Shown here piece after piece: positions 47,101 to 62,100 of a DNA stretch of 64,000 nucleotides (the stretch's first letter is position 1; each line of letters starts with the position of its first letter). This stretch comes from Solen grandis (Eukaryota > Mollusca > Bivalvia > Adapedonta > Solenidae), in the NCBI GenBank assembly GCA_021229015.1, contig CM037782.1, positions 39,208,316-39,272,315 of the forward strand. The letters are read 5' to 3'. The notes beneath the pieces are model-generated. The model did not search any database. It saw only the letters and a list, made by a program, of their open reading frames with translations, and was not told the DNA's origin. The translations under genes were made by a program, and so were the position numbers.

Positions 47101-50100
47101 TGACAGTGTTTCTTTTAGTTCCCCCATCAGCCTCCTCCAACCAGGCTATTTTCTACTATAGACCCTGTTCCAGTTTTGCGATCTATGATGGATGGTTCAT
47201 GCAAGTGAGCTTGATAGTGATCAAACATAATGGGAACCATTCCCATTGCTGGTACCCATTTTAGCCCCACCCCCTCAGAACATCTTGAAACTGACATGAT
47301 TGTGGCGAGATGGAGTCCATTATCAGACTACCATTTTAAGCAACATTACCATGCATGGTTTAGGAAAACACTCCTTTATTTAAACAATGTGACAAACTGC
47401 CAACGACAAAGGCACTTTATTTTCTAGCCCTTAAGAGCTTTATTAGTAACATGCAGCTTTACTAGACAAATCTCATCAAGTACTCATCTATCAGATTAAA
47501 ACTGTGTTGTTGTTTTTTATTCAACATTAGATCATTTATTATGAATTCTTTGTGTTACAGACTCCTAATCTTAACAACCTCAGTCAACATATGCACAATT
47601 ATAGATAATCAAACAACACAGAATGTCAGCATTTTGTCTATAATTTACAAAACTGATAAAAATTAGATTTATTAATAAGTAACAGGAAAAAAAAAAAAAG
47701 AACACTATTATTGTGCTGTTTCACTCATTATATTTAACACTGGCATGTCTCTTTATGGAATAAGACATTTTCTCTACCAAGTTAAAAATAAAAGAAGATG
47801 GAATAAACCTGATGTGAAGAATCAAATCCAATCTTTAGATCCATGGTTCAGTTTGTCATCACTGAAACTGTCATTCAGGAGTTACTATGATTAAATATTT
47901 CAAGCACAGTTTTAAAGTTTCTGCAAATACCACACTGGGATTTCAAGTACAGCTACAAGGTAATTGGTTTGTTTTCATATTTTGATTTTAGGATCAATAA
48001 TGTTAAAATGCTGGCCTAAAACAAAGAGACAAACTGTTAGGTTTAGCATTCAGGTCATGTTAGGTCAAAACTATCTGGATATATATATCAGTCAAATGGT
48101 TATTTCTGACAGGCAACTAGGGTAAATCATATAAGTATGATAGGTCAGTCATATAACTAATGACAGACTGTTAGTATTCAGACCATGCCTAGACAGGAGC
48201 TGGACCTACGTGTGCCCTTTGTCCTATACTGAAGGCGGGAGCTCCAAGGCCCTGCCCCCGCCGAGGTGTATGCCTTGATTTGGAACACATAGTCTGTGTT
48301 AGAGCTCAAATAAGACACATCATATGTTGTGTCAGTGATATTGATTTCCTCCACGTTTATAGAGTCAGCCAGCTCATAATATATGACTTGATACATGACT
48401 ATCTCCCCATTGCGCAACTTCTTGGCAGGGAGGTCCCAACCAAGCCGTACAGTGTTTCCGTTCACATGAACTGCAGAAAAATTTTGAGGGGCCCCCTGTG
48501 GTGCTGAAAATTGATAATCAGATAGAAGTTGTGATAGATCTATATACAGAATTAAAGGGAGTAAAAAAGAATAAAATATAAACGAGTGTGTAAAGAAGAT
48601 AGGGAAAAAAGTGTGTGCACCTAAACACACCTTGGTAGAACATTTCTAAAGGGCTTGTTGGAACAAAATCTAAATAGAAAATAATAATATCAAAGCATTC
48701 ATTTTCACCATTTTTTAGCACCATACACCATAAATACAAGAAATAATAGAAAAATAATAAGACATTAATGACCAGATCACCATACATAAAAAAATAAGAA
48801 GTTCCTATCTTTATACTAAAGGCATTACATGGCCTACTTATTCATTTTGCAAATAAAATTGGAGTTAGAAATTTTCTCAGTCAGATGCTTCAATATGATT
48901 AGCATCAATGTAGGCTTGTCCTGCTTGTAGAAAGACCTGATCGCCTTATCACACCTTTATGGCATCCAGCCAGCCTCAATCTCTCACCACTAACCATACC
49001 AGTTAAACACTCATATTTCTTCTGATAAAATATCACCATCACCATCCCTTGTGCAATATATCTCAGCAAGTTTATCTTAATGTTGATATTACTTTATAGT
49101 TTTGTTTTCATATTGAGCTTCTTATAGATATATAGGTAATTTTGATCCTGATGAAATTGTTAACACTTGTCAAAACATGTCTCCTTATTGTCTCCTCCAA
49201 AAACAAGTGACTATAATGATAAAGCACAGCATGGGCAGTAAACACAACACTCAGAGTTTCTTCTCTGGTTCCAGGTTCAACATTTTCCACCTCAAGGTAT
49301 TGTACCATGTGCAATAAACATTCTAAAAACTTCAGTACAGCACATAGCTGATCTATTTTAAACATTTATGACTATTCTAAATAGAGAATGTACAAGAAAC
49401 ATGGAAAATATCAAGACTTCTGCAAATTTCTGCAGGCTGTGAAGATTGTGAATCACTTCACCAGCTGGATAATTGTATGCATGTCAACTACCATAACCAT
49501 AAGTTGTAGCATAACAGTGCTGTTGATGAAAAATAAATAAGTGTCATAACAGTATTTTAAAAATGCAACAACAATATTCCAATATTTGTGAGGGAACAAT
49601 TATTCCTGTTTATTTTTTAAAAACAACAAGAAACTCATTTGTCCATTTTAATAACAATGTAATGAATTTCATGTTCATTAATAGCAGTGATTTGTCGAAA
49701 TTAAGGTAACAAGAACAAAGTGAGATGAGGCGGATACATACGTCCATCTGGTGTGGTCAGCTCCGTCACTGCTCTCTCCCCATAGTCAATCTCATTCATG
49801 GCAAGGACTCGGAATTCATACACAACGCCTCGCTCTGTAAAAATACAGACTCAACTCAGTATTCAGGCCATGAAATTAAACAAAACTGGTCAGCAAACAG
49901 CAGATGCAGCAAGATTTATTATTACATGCGTTTTCTGCTTTTTTTTTGCTTTTTTTTTTCTGTTGTTTGTGTTGTTTACTGTTCAAGACATTAACTGCTA
50001 TGGATGAAAATTCATGTGGGCAACAAAACTTCAGTCATATAACAAAACCATTTGGTTAAAAGGGGAGAAAGACCACAAATACACAGAGGCACTCGGGTAA

Positions 50101-53100
50101 AACCACCAATCTACATCAAATCAGATGGAAGGCTTGTGAAATCTTAGTGACCAGATTCATCTATGGATGACTGCAGTGTTTTATTAATTTCCTTTTTAGA
50201 GTGTCTGCTTTAAGAGCAGGAGGTCCTGAGATTGATCCCTGGCCACGACATACCAAAGTTGTAAAAAATGGTACTGGTATAAAGCTCCCTTGCGCTCAGC
50301 ATATAAGGGTAGTTGCAGGACTGGTTGACTCGGTGTCAGGATAATGTGACTGGTTGTCGTATCATGCCACATGTCTACAGCGTGATACTGCAGTGTGGCA
50401 GCACTTTATCTGTCAAGTAGACATTGTCTCCAAATGACTGAAATACTGTCGGTGGGATGTTCAACCCAACAAACAAACATAACTTTCCCTTTACAGTTAA
50501 ATGACAAAAAATAACAAGTGGTACATCAAATGTTAAAACAACTAGAGGTATAAATACAACAATCACAGGCCTTAAAAAAGAACTCTCTCAACTTTAGAGT
50601 CCAATCTCTGACACAAATGACAGGACTTCCATGGCTATTCTGATCAAAATCTCAAGGTGAGATTCTTTAAAGTTCACTATATCTTATAATGTATATCAAT
50701 GTATAATTTTAAAATTTCAACAAATTAAAAACCATATTCAGAAAGAGTAAAGTTCACCCCCGAAGAAGAGAAAAATCCACTAAAATTAAGTTAAGTTATA
50801 TTCATATCTAGCTAAATTTAAAGGAAAACTCAATACTTATGGGAAAACTCAATACTTATGGGAAAACTCAATACTTATGGAAAAACTCAATACTTAAGGG
50901 TACACTCCTTGAATTTTTGGCCAGGTAGTCAACCTGTACACTGAAAGCAACATTCCAGTATCTTTCTTATCTGATTTAAGTAAGTTGCCAGCCGCTATTT
51001 TCATCTATCTTTCTAAAATACCACAGATATGAAAAAAACAAAACAAAAACACACACACTGTGTGACAAATAAACAAAGATATTTAAATGAAAAAGTCAAC
51101 AGTAAGTGTTTAAGGAAAGACATTAACACCATACTTGGTACAAGGCATTGCAACACTTTCTACAGAATATTCTTTCATATATGTCTAAAATAAATGACAT
51201 AATGGAAGGTAAATTACAATTTAGCTTTAGTCAATTAAGGATTTAACATGCCTTAGAGACTCAGAATCCAGGAATATAAGGATGATGGATGAAGGTAGGC
51301 AGGAAGCTTTTAATGCTTACTTTTGTGATGTGTATAATGATAACATTTTAACAGTATTTTAAGCACAGATCCACATTTGTCGTACCACTCTATCATGCTA
51401 CATTTCAACAGACAGCACTTGTGATTTCTCACCCTTTGTAGAATCCTTCCTGATTACTAGGGCACGATAAACCAAATGTAATTTTTAGCCCAACCCATGA
51501 GCTATCTCAGTTTATTTCTCTGATAAACCAAGCTTCAAAACATATCATCTGATAAACACTGCTGATAAACTGCATGGATTTGCCAGACTCACTTCCTTTA
51601 GAATGGAGATATGCATGTTGAAGCCTTGCCAGTGGATCTGCTGGTAGCCCAGATAGGCTTGGTTATCTGCCGCTGAAACATGGCGGCTGAGACGCGAGGC
51701 TCTAACTTAAGTCAGATACCTCCAACTGTGCGCAGAATGTTTCCACTATCTTCCCACTTTAACTACACACTCATAAATAACCAAAACAGACCCTGCACAA
51801 ATATTTACCTGCTTCCTCTCTTATTAAAATTGCACTGGCATTTTCTTTTGGGGGGGGGGGCACATTTCTGAATAAATAACACTTCAGATAACACTTAAAT
51901 GATTTGCTATTATTCATACCATTAAAGAATTTATATGCACATATCAAAAATATATATGATGGGTAAGTGCTTCTTAATCACTTAAAACAAGACTCTTTTA
52001 GATTAGAAAATGTGTATCTAAAAACTATGGTATGCGAGCCTACATTTATTTTCCTCTGTTTAACTTTGTTCTGACCATGAGACAATGTTTCTTTTTTCCC
52101 CCCAAGTCTTCACTTGGAGAAACATCTTTGCCCTAACAAGAATGAAATCAATTTGACTTTTTCCACCATCCATTATTTGCCACAATGGGGTAAAGGCCAA
52201 TCAATTACATGTATTGAGGCACTATTTTGAGGAATTCAAATGAATAATTGATTACAGCTCATCAATTTTTAACTCAAGAAATCCAGTTATCCCCCTTTAT
52301 CCAGAACACAAGATACAGGCTAAATTACATAAGAGGCCCATCATGGCCCCAGTTTACTCAACAGACTTCCATCTACCTAGAAAGTCATATGATTCATTTA
52401 TAATTTGAAATAGTATCATTTAAAGGTAGCCAGATTTAAATTTGATCCATCAAATATGGCAAGTCCCATTCCCTGGGAGCCTTCTTTCCGAGGGATCATC
52501 CCTGCTTAATGCTTTTTTAGGAATACCGGTAGTTATGAGATCATACTGAACTAGATACAAACTGTTTTTGTTCCTATTTAGATTAAATAACCCTTCATTT
52601 CGACTTCATTTTTTAAAGGATACATGCAGTTTTGTTTCGGGCCTCCTATAGAGATCATTTAAGGAAGCTAGCCCATTCCCTGGGAGCCTCTTTCTTTCCA
52701 GAGCAACTCTGGTAGAAAGTCATGAGCATATCATTTGTGCTAAAACTAATTCCATTCTGACCCCTGGTTCAATAAGAGAAGACCTTTAAATAGAATTCTT
52801 TTAACCAGAGTTTGGTACTGATCAAATTTATTTCAACAACTTTTGTGAAGAAACACCCAAGGAGAAGGAAGAAGCATGCCAGGTTTTGTTTTATGACCAT
52901 TTGTTTAAAGGAAACATCATTTAAAGCAATTTGTTGAAGACAAAAAATGACAGCAGAGGCTGATCACAATAGCTCACCTTAAAAGACATGCAAATATTTC
53001 AAGTTGTTTTGTATATGTCTTATGGATTTTATATTTTATGCATACAATGTACAACGCCATTGAATATGTATTCATCACAGAAATAGGCGTTTAACCAAAT

Positions 53101-56100
53101 TAAACAGTTTCAGTTTCAGGTGGATATAATAAAGACTTACCTAGTGTAGGTGTAATGTAAGTTTGTTGGTGGGCCTTGAAAACAACCTGCTGGTACACCT
53201 GGCCTTTGGGTCCCCAGTACAGTTTGTATCCCTTGATGTCCCCATATGTGTAGTCTGGTTTCAGCCAGGACACCTGGGCTATGGGCGGGTCCTGTTGATT
53301 AAGGTTGGCTACCAGGGACCGTGGGGCCGACGGAACTGCAACAGAAACAATATAGTTACCACGTGCACAGACTTTTTTGTGTACTTTTAATTTCACAGAG
53401 GATATTCTGAAAATGGCTTCTAAGACAAAACACTGTTTCAGCTAAAATGACACTGTTTAGTTTAATACAATATAAAGTCTCTTTGTCTATCTTACTTGAG
53501 GACCAAAACTCCCTAATAAATATTTAATAAACTCAAAAGGACAATTCACTGATAAGTAAAACAGGAGAGGAGTACTGATGTGGATCTTTAACAAATGAAT
53601 GTGTCAAGCCTCCTGGTGTAGTTGTTTCTCATTTTACAGGATTCTTTTTCTTTCTACCAATAACAGAGGAAAGTATTTACGCTGAGAAAAGAAATGTTGT
53701 TTTATTAATTCAAGGAAAATGCAAAAATTTTCATACAATAAAGTATGTTATAGAAATGACTTGTAATCAATTTTTCAATTTTTAGAGCATGAAAAAAGGT
53801 ATTTTATACAACTAAAAACTATTAATTACCTGCGCCTTTTGTATTTATAATCTTTTCTGAACTTCGAACACCATCACCTCTCCTGGTATACCCAGCCACA
53901 GACACGGAATACCGCGTGTCAGGCTTGAGCCCAGTAATGATCATTTCTTTCTTTTCTCCATCATTAGTATCCTCCATTCTTTCTGTTCCCTTGATGGCCT
54001 CCCCATTGTTGTTGACCTCCGCGTAGTAAACATAGTAGCCGCGTATGATGCCATTCCTGTCCCGGTCATGTGGATGTCTCCACTCCACATAGATTGTGGT
54101 GGAATTGATCACCTGAACTTTGACCCTACGTGGTTCACCTGGGACTGAAAATGTTGAAAATGCCTGCTGAAGAATCTGGTGAAGTAATGTGTAGTAGGGA
54201 ATCCACAAACAATACAATAAATGGTGTTTTTGTTTTCAAAAATGTATAAATCAGCACAAGTTAATTGCCAATATTGTCCAGATCTGTTTTTAGTTGTTTT
54301 GTGTGTGTGTGTTATTGTATTTTTTAGAAAGGTAATTCACTATGATTAATAAAGTTCAGTAAATGTAATTTAAGCAATATATTAAGCATAAGATATCTTT
54401 TTGTATAACTCCTTTACCAACTGAAAAACAAATTATTCAAAACAGGAATTTCAAAGCAGTAATTAATTGTTATATAAATAATTTTTCTCTCAATAATTCC
54501 ACATGGAGATACTATCTTAAAATTACAATCAATTTCTGACACATCTTCACCCTATAAGGCACCAACAAAACAGCGTATTTCCTGATTTACTTAAATGGCA
54601 TTTAGATATATCCTGAACTAATGATTAAAATAACTTACACATTCTTGCGAGGTTATTCTGATTAATAAACACATCAACTCCACAATGGTTAGTTAGCTCC
54701 CTCAACCAAAGCAAACATGTGACAAAAGCATTGTGTGTTCTTATACTATTATGTCTTTTTCTAATGGCAATTCTTTATGCTGACTTTTAAAATAAAATAC
54801 AACATTAAATTATCAGCATTTACTTCATACACATTTCTATTATTGTATAAAGCTATATAACAAGAGGGCCATAGAGGCCCTGGATCGCTCACCTGAGTAT
54901 AGGGTTACGCAAGGAACATCTGTACTAAAACATTTTGAAATCTGGCCAGTAGTTTTTCTTTCCATTGCCATGGCAACCAGTTCTACATGGATCAAGTTTG
55001 TTTTAACAACTTTTGTGAAGGTCCACCTAAGAATCATTCCTGCCAATTTAACCTGTCCAGGGAATTCAGAGGAAATGTCTTTACAGTTTTCAGGCAAATT
55101 AGCCCTGCCCCTGGCGGCCATTTTTTTTTACAAACCGGAATAATTTTAGCAATCTTGATAGAGAGTTACCCAAGGAACATCTGTACTAAAACATTTTGGA
55201 AATCTGGCCAGGAGTTTGGAAGGAGATGATTTTTTAAAGTTTTCATAATTTTTTTCTTTCCGTTGCCATGGCAACCAGAGTTCTACATGGATCAAGTTTA
55301 TTTTAGCAACTTTTGTAAGGTTCACCCAAAGACCATCCCTACCAAGTTTAATCAAATTCTGTCCAGGGTTTTCAGAGAAGATGTCATTTAAAGCAAATTG
55401 TTGATGACGAACTTCGCAGAACAACGGACGCAGGGTGATCAAAAAAGCTCACCTTGAGCAAACTGCTCTGGTGAGCTAAAAATAGATAAAAATGCAGCTG
55501 ATAAAAAAGGTTCAATGTGCAATACAGTGCAATATTTTGGACCCATTTAAGATGAAATGAGTTATCAAATATAAGTATTGTGTGAAATTTTAGTTAAGAA
55601 AAAATCAAGACATTACTTAAGAACACAATCCTGTTTGTTTGTTTTTTTCTATTTTCTGAAGGGCTCACATTTCCTCCTGTGGATCTGCAGATATTAATGC
55701 CATTCACCACCATTCCTGATGTCGGAGGTGAAACTTTCTCTGATATATAGACAATACAAGAACATTCTAGAACATTCTGTTCACATCAGACATACTCCCG
55801 ATGACTCTAGCACAGTTTTGATGGATGTTTTTCCCTTAATTACAAGCATCATCATGTCTAACTGGATTACTTATACTGGAATTAATATCTTCTTCCCCTT
55901 CCATCTCTGCACCAGAAACATTCTAGACACATGAGGAATTCTCCAAACACTTAATATTTCTGTCATTTCTACACAAGTTTATGACAAGAATACTTAATGG
56001 TCGTAAAAGAGCACAAAAAATGTAAATCTTCCTCCTATAAAGCTTGAGTCCTCTAGTTTTATCCCTATGGTATGAGGATTTGTTGAATGAAAACCTTTAA

Positions 56101-59100
56101 CAAAATATTCAAAATTGAATAAGAAGATTCAATTATTTTTACTATAAAAATGTCATAAAGTGATTATATCTTACAATCATGCAATAATGGAGTAATTATA
56201 ATTTCTTTCCAAGCCATGGTTTACAGTATCTTTATTATCAAATTTCTATTTATGATTTTCTCCTCTTTTGTCTGTTTTCAAATAATGGCAAAGTTAAATT
56301 AGACTTTTCATTGGCAGTGCTTGAGACCCCATTACAGGGCCCTGACTATCTTAACCCTTTACCTCATTAATATTCATGTCACCTCATTAATATTCATGTA
56401 CAAATTTTAAACCTTCACCTCATAACATTCATGTACAAATTTTAAACTGTATGATAATCAATTCACTGAGATTCAAATAGTATACAAAACAATGAAATTT
56501 TCCTTGCCATCAAAGCTTTAGAATTTGGGCTACAATATGGCATGCACCTGTTTTCTGAGGCATCAAAACATGCCTATAATGAAGTAAAGGGTTCAAAGTA
56601 GCCAATTACATATTTAGTAAGCAGTGTATCCTTGCCATGGCATTGTTTCTTAAAATATTCAACATGAAGCCAAAATTACAAATTAGCAACTGCCATAAGT
56701 AAAGACTTTTTGCTAACAGGACAGGTTATGTATGAAGTTACAGGGCTGTTCCTCAGGCATGTCTTACGACTTTGGACCCTTTTTGCAGCCAAATTTTCTA
56801 TATTAAAAGGAGCCATAACTATTGAAAATTATTTGTCTTTCACTATTGATAGACCTTACCTACCATGGAATTGTAAAACATGATAGACTATAAAGCCAAA
56901 TTTCTGAAGTAAAAGGGACTTTATTAACACTTGAAATATGACATTGTCTATCACTATGCCAAAAACAGTCAGCAAAGTTGCAGTTTTACTTTTCTCAATG
57001 TGAGAAGCTAAGATATAGTTTTCAACCAAAGCTACATGACTACCTCTTGGGCAGACAAGTCTACCTTAAAAACTTCAAAGAATGGTTTATCTCCTGCAAT
57101 CTTGAGGTTGAAGTATTTTATCTATCAAAGTCAGTCAGACTTCACGATTAAATGCATTTGATAAATAAACTGACTTTAGATCTACAATTAGATTGAAGAA
57201 TAAATTTAGAAGCACTGACAGAATATGTAGAAAGTATGTACATTACAACTGTTATCTACCACCCATCACTTTGAAATTTCACAGCATTGCTATGTTGAAC
57301 TACAGACGGTACTGACAGATTCTCAGCCTAATTATTATCTATAAACTAACAACATGTTATATGATATGACAATACTGATGCTTTCAAACTGTCCCATACT
57401 AAGTCAAGTGAAGCTCATAAGATATTTTATAGACAATATACAATAAATCCTTTCACAGTAGCAGTGTAATATTTAAGTACATCTGTTTGGTGTATATTTA
57501 AACTCACTTGAACAAATTCTAATCTGTGTATGAATGACAATAATGCAATAAGATAAAATACATCATCTTTGAAAAGCATTACCCTTCCTCATATAATTTA
57601 TTGAGAGATTGGCATCTATAAAAACTAGTAATAAGACTGACTAGAGGGATGGCTGACTCAAGGGATTTGTACAGTGTACTTTCTTATCAGCCTTGAGACT
57701 ATTGTCAACAATTCTACAGGTACACACATACTGCCATACTGAACTTAAAACTTTACCTACTTCAATGACAAGAGAGTTAGCTGATCGGCTAAAACTTGGG
57801 GAACTAAAGACAAATGGTAGAGTGCATTTTATTAAAGCCTTAACAAGATTCATAATGGACCAGCACAAAATTGAAGTCCTGACTTTAAACTGTAAGGTGG
57901 AAAAAAGAAATCTTTAGAAGATTCTATGCAAAGACTGACATTGTAAAACAAATCCTTTTCCTCTCCAAATATTTTGTTGAAGTTTTTGACCAATCACTTC
58001 TGTTGCTTTATGTTCTTTGCCAATCACAAACCAGGCTGCTTATTCTCTGACCAATCAATGACAAGTCCTAAACGTTGTAGTGAAATCCTTATTCAGGACC
58101 AAACACAAATTTGGTATGGGGCCATATCTTAATTGCTGACAATTTCTGCTAGACTATTAGTTTTCTGTTCCACCTACAGATTGTTCAGTGCTGTAGATTA
58201 TTACCTTCTAGAGGCTATGGGTACTAAATCCTGACACTAAACCAATTGGCTCCAATCTTTTCTGTATATTTCAGGATCACATATGTGGAAAATTGTGTCT
58301 GACAAAGCCCTCTAACAAATTAGGAGCCAATTTTCAAGAGAATTAGTTTATGACATATTTTATGAAACAAGTACATGTGTACTAAGAATAAAATGCTTAT
58401 AACTATTGTTTCTGAATAGTAAAACACCTGAAAAATGAGCAAAATGCAAACATACCATTTAGAGTGCATTACTTAAATATAATAATAATGCTCCTCACAA
58501 ACTCATAATATCTTTTCTCATTTTCCAAAGTCTTCATGTACATAAACTATGTCTGAGTAATTCTCAATTTGTACCTCTAATAATCACTTACTCAAACATA
58601 TTAAGTTTATAAAATTGGCTCTTAATATTATCCTGAAATTAAAAAAAAAAAAAGATAGAGAGAAAGAATTTTTTTTTAAAAGTGATACAAAAATAGAGAC
58701 TTGTTTTCTAAAAGTAACCAGGATAAAACTTATTTTATTTGTTTACTCAAAATGGAGACATGACACTTGACAGAAGCACACAACATTCTGTACCTTGGAT
58801 TGTAATACAAGTTAGTTCAAGTGAGTTTAGGTGGTTCATGTATCTTCAGACCAGTTTCCATTACCCATGGGCCAAACACCAATTTCAAAATCTGCCACAT
58901 CCACAATAATAAAACACCACCAAACCTTGTGTCAAAACCTTGTTTTAGCAGCTGTTTTGGTTGAGGTTATTTTGTTTATGTTACTAAGAAATATTCACAG
59001 ACAAGTATTTCTCTTCATTTATATTTCTTCTTTTTGATTTTTTGAATTTATATTTAGAATATTTAACAGCACCATTAAGTTTTAAAGTGATTAAATTTCA

Positions 59101-62100
59101 GCTCAGGTTTTCAAAAGTCAGAGAATACAAAAATAATGTTGTTTGTATTTATTTGTAGCATCACTGCGTGTGTTTTGTGCTTTTCTTATCATTTGTGTCT
59201 GTATTTTTAATTGTTCAGATCATGCAGACTAGGGGAGCAATTTACAAGACAAGAATGGCCTCTATTTGAACTGGGGGGATCATTCCCTTTTATCTAACAT
59301 GCCTAGAGTAGCAAACAGCATCAAGTCAACATTCTTAAAACTGCAATAAAGGTTGCAGAAATTGCAGCAACTCTTTTAACAAATAGAGATTCCCTAAACA
59401 GGGATATTTTATAGACAATTCATGCAGAACAAGAGGCATGCAACATTCACTATCATCTACAGCAGTGGTGACATTCCTATGTGTAAGATTACCATCATGT
59501 GACACCAAAACAACATAACAACCTTCACCTTTGATCTGTTGTCATTTTGGGGCCACATGCACATGATACTAGTTCTAAAGTGCAAAAGAAAACTGTTCAG
59601 ATATGTCTATGACCAGAAAATATCTAAAATCAGAATTGATAAGAATTTTGATATGCAAATGACTGTCATACAAATATCACCACACTATGGTATAGATATA
59701 GTCACCAAAAAGCACAATTAATAATGAAACTGATGAAACTGACCATGATGACTGAGATGATGATGGGTATGAAAATGATGATAATGGCAAGAATGAACAT
59801 GACCATTCGACAACTGATTTAACAGTAATCCCAAACCTGTTAGTTGTGTATCAAATATCATGTATTCCTGGTGTTGCTGTTAAATAGCACATTTTGTTAT
59901 CCTACGGCATTACATGGATAGGTAAAAGCTTCAAGGCAAGACGGTTGAAAGCAGAGATCTAAAGGTTGTCTCTACCAATCATCTATGGGAGACAGAGACT
60001 TTGTTCTACACAAGCATCTGGGGGTAGGGGTAAGGATAAGAAAGTTAAAAAAGTTGGTGAAAAGGGGGGTTGGGGGAATATCAAGGCTCAAACATTTAAA
60101 GGGCTCTGTGTATACAAATAGAACATAATAAGTTTTGGATTAGAGGGAATCATAAAATATGCTAGGTTATAAGGAATAAATGTGTTGCATCATCATCTCC
60201 AAGGATACCTACCAGACTCTTCAGTCTTTACAAGAATAGGCGGAGAAATCGGGCTGTCCCCAGCAGCGGTGAAAGCCAGAACCCAGATTTTATAATCTGT
60301 CCAGGTTTCCAGCTTTGATATGGTTGCCTCATTAGCTGGGCCCACTTCTATATATTCAGCATCATGTTCTGTGAGTCCTCGTTCGTCATTTTTAACATAA
60401 AAGATCTTATAGCCTTTTATAGATCCATTTTGATCTTCCTGAGGTGGAGGCTTCCATTCAACAAATATGGAATCGGGACCCAAGGGTCTACCGCTGACTG
60501 CAGTTGGTGGAGCACTTGGGGCTAAATTATTCAAGACAACAAAGGTGAACAAACAGAAGAAAATGTAAAACAGTGAATTTAAAGCAATGCCAACATTGTC
60601 AGGCCCATTTCAGACAGACGGTTCACAAATACTGTAAACATAATCTGTATTTAGACATAATCTGTATTTAAAATAATCTGGTTAACAAAAACTGTAACAT
60701 AATCTGTATCAAAACATTATTTATTTTACAACACTGTTTTCTTGCAAAGAAACATGACCATGTATGAATCGGATTAATTTGAGTTCAGAAAATTTCATCA
60801 AATGTTCTATATCGTTAGAATGTTACTGATGCTAAGGTGTCATGTCATGAAATTCACATTATGGCATTACTTTAAATTCCAGACAAAAGATAGAAATAAA
60901 TCATAATCATAACAGAAGTGATGGTAAAATAAAAAACTGGACTATAAAAGAAAGCAATTAGGTAAGGGGTCTGACACAATATCTGAGGTAAATGGGAAAG
61001 AAAAAGGGTACAGTACTGTAGTATGCAGGATTTGTAGTAAATTTGTATCTCATTCTTCTTGAGATACCAGGAAATTATTAAGGGAAAATGAAGTGTAAAA
61101 TCTACATAAAATATGGGTTCTACCTACAAATCATTCTTTTCCTTGAATTAAATAAAACAAATAATATGGGTAATCAACAAAATCATGTGAGACTCTTTAA
61201 CATAAAACATCAATACAAAAGAGAATGACATGTAGAAATGTCTTCATCTGAAAGAATAATGATAAAATCAATAAATACAATAATTGTGAAAATCAATCTT
61301 CGAACAAAACCACCCAAAATAGCACTGGCAGAAGGGACCCTGAAAATAACTGTGTATGTGTCACTTGAACTGGCAGGGTAAACTGTATGTTGACACATTA
61401 AGATGGTTTGTGGCTTCATCCTGATGACGTGATATGATGATGATATGACATGGGTATGACAGACCACGGCACAATATACAAATAAGAACTAGACATATGG
61501 ATATATTGAGATAAATACAAATCTAGAACAGAATGGCAATAGAAAGAGAGAAACAGTTAGCCTAAAACATGAAAAAAAACAAAAAAAAAAAAACAATAGA
61601 AAGTTTTAAAACTGAAAAAGAAAAGTCCCAAGAGTATATATCACTGGATAGTTCACGATGGCAAGAAGAAAAAGAACCTTTCAAGTAAGCTAGCTTTGAC
61701 AGCAATATCAAATTTCAAGGTTCAATAAAGAAAAAATAGAGGATGCAGTTGACTGAGACTGATTCTGAAAAGGCATTCATCAATCTTTTTTAATAGAAAA
61801 GTATAAAGAAAAAGACAACCCAAGTCATGCATAAAATTCTTGTATGACACAAATGTTAAATTCTGGCTAAATGTTTAAAAAAGAAATTGAAAAGAAAAAA
61901 TAATTTTGGAGTGTCTTTAGCTTAGAAATAAATCCTTTCCCTCTTGCCAAATGCACAACATTAATTGAGTATAGATATATCACATAAGCTGTGAAAAATA
62001 TTCCTACACTGAGCTGCACCATGGTCGGCTGTGACACGAGACAAGTGAAGGGATGTGTCACTACTGTTCTGTATGAACAAGCTTAAACACAAAACAGACA

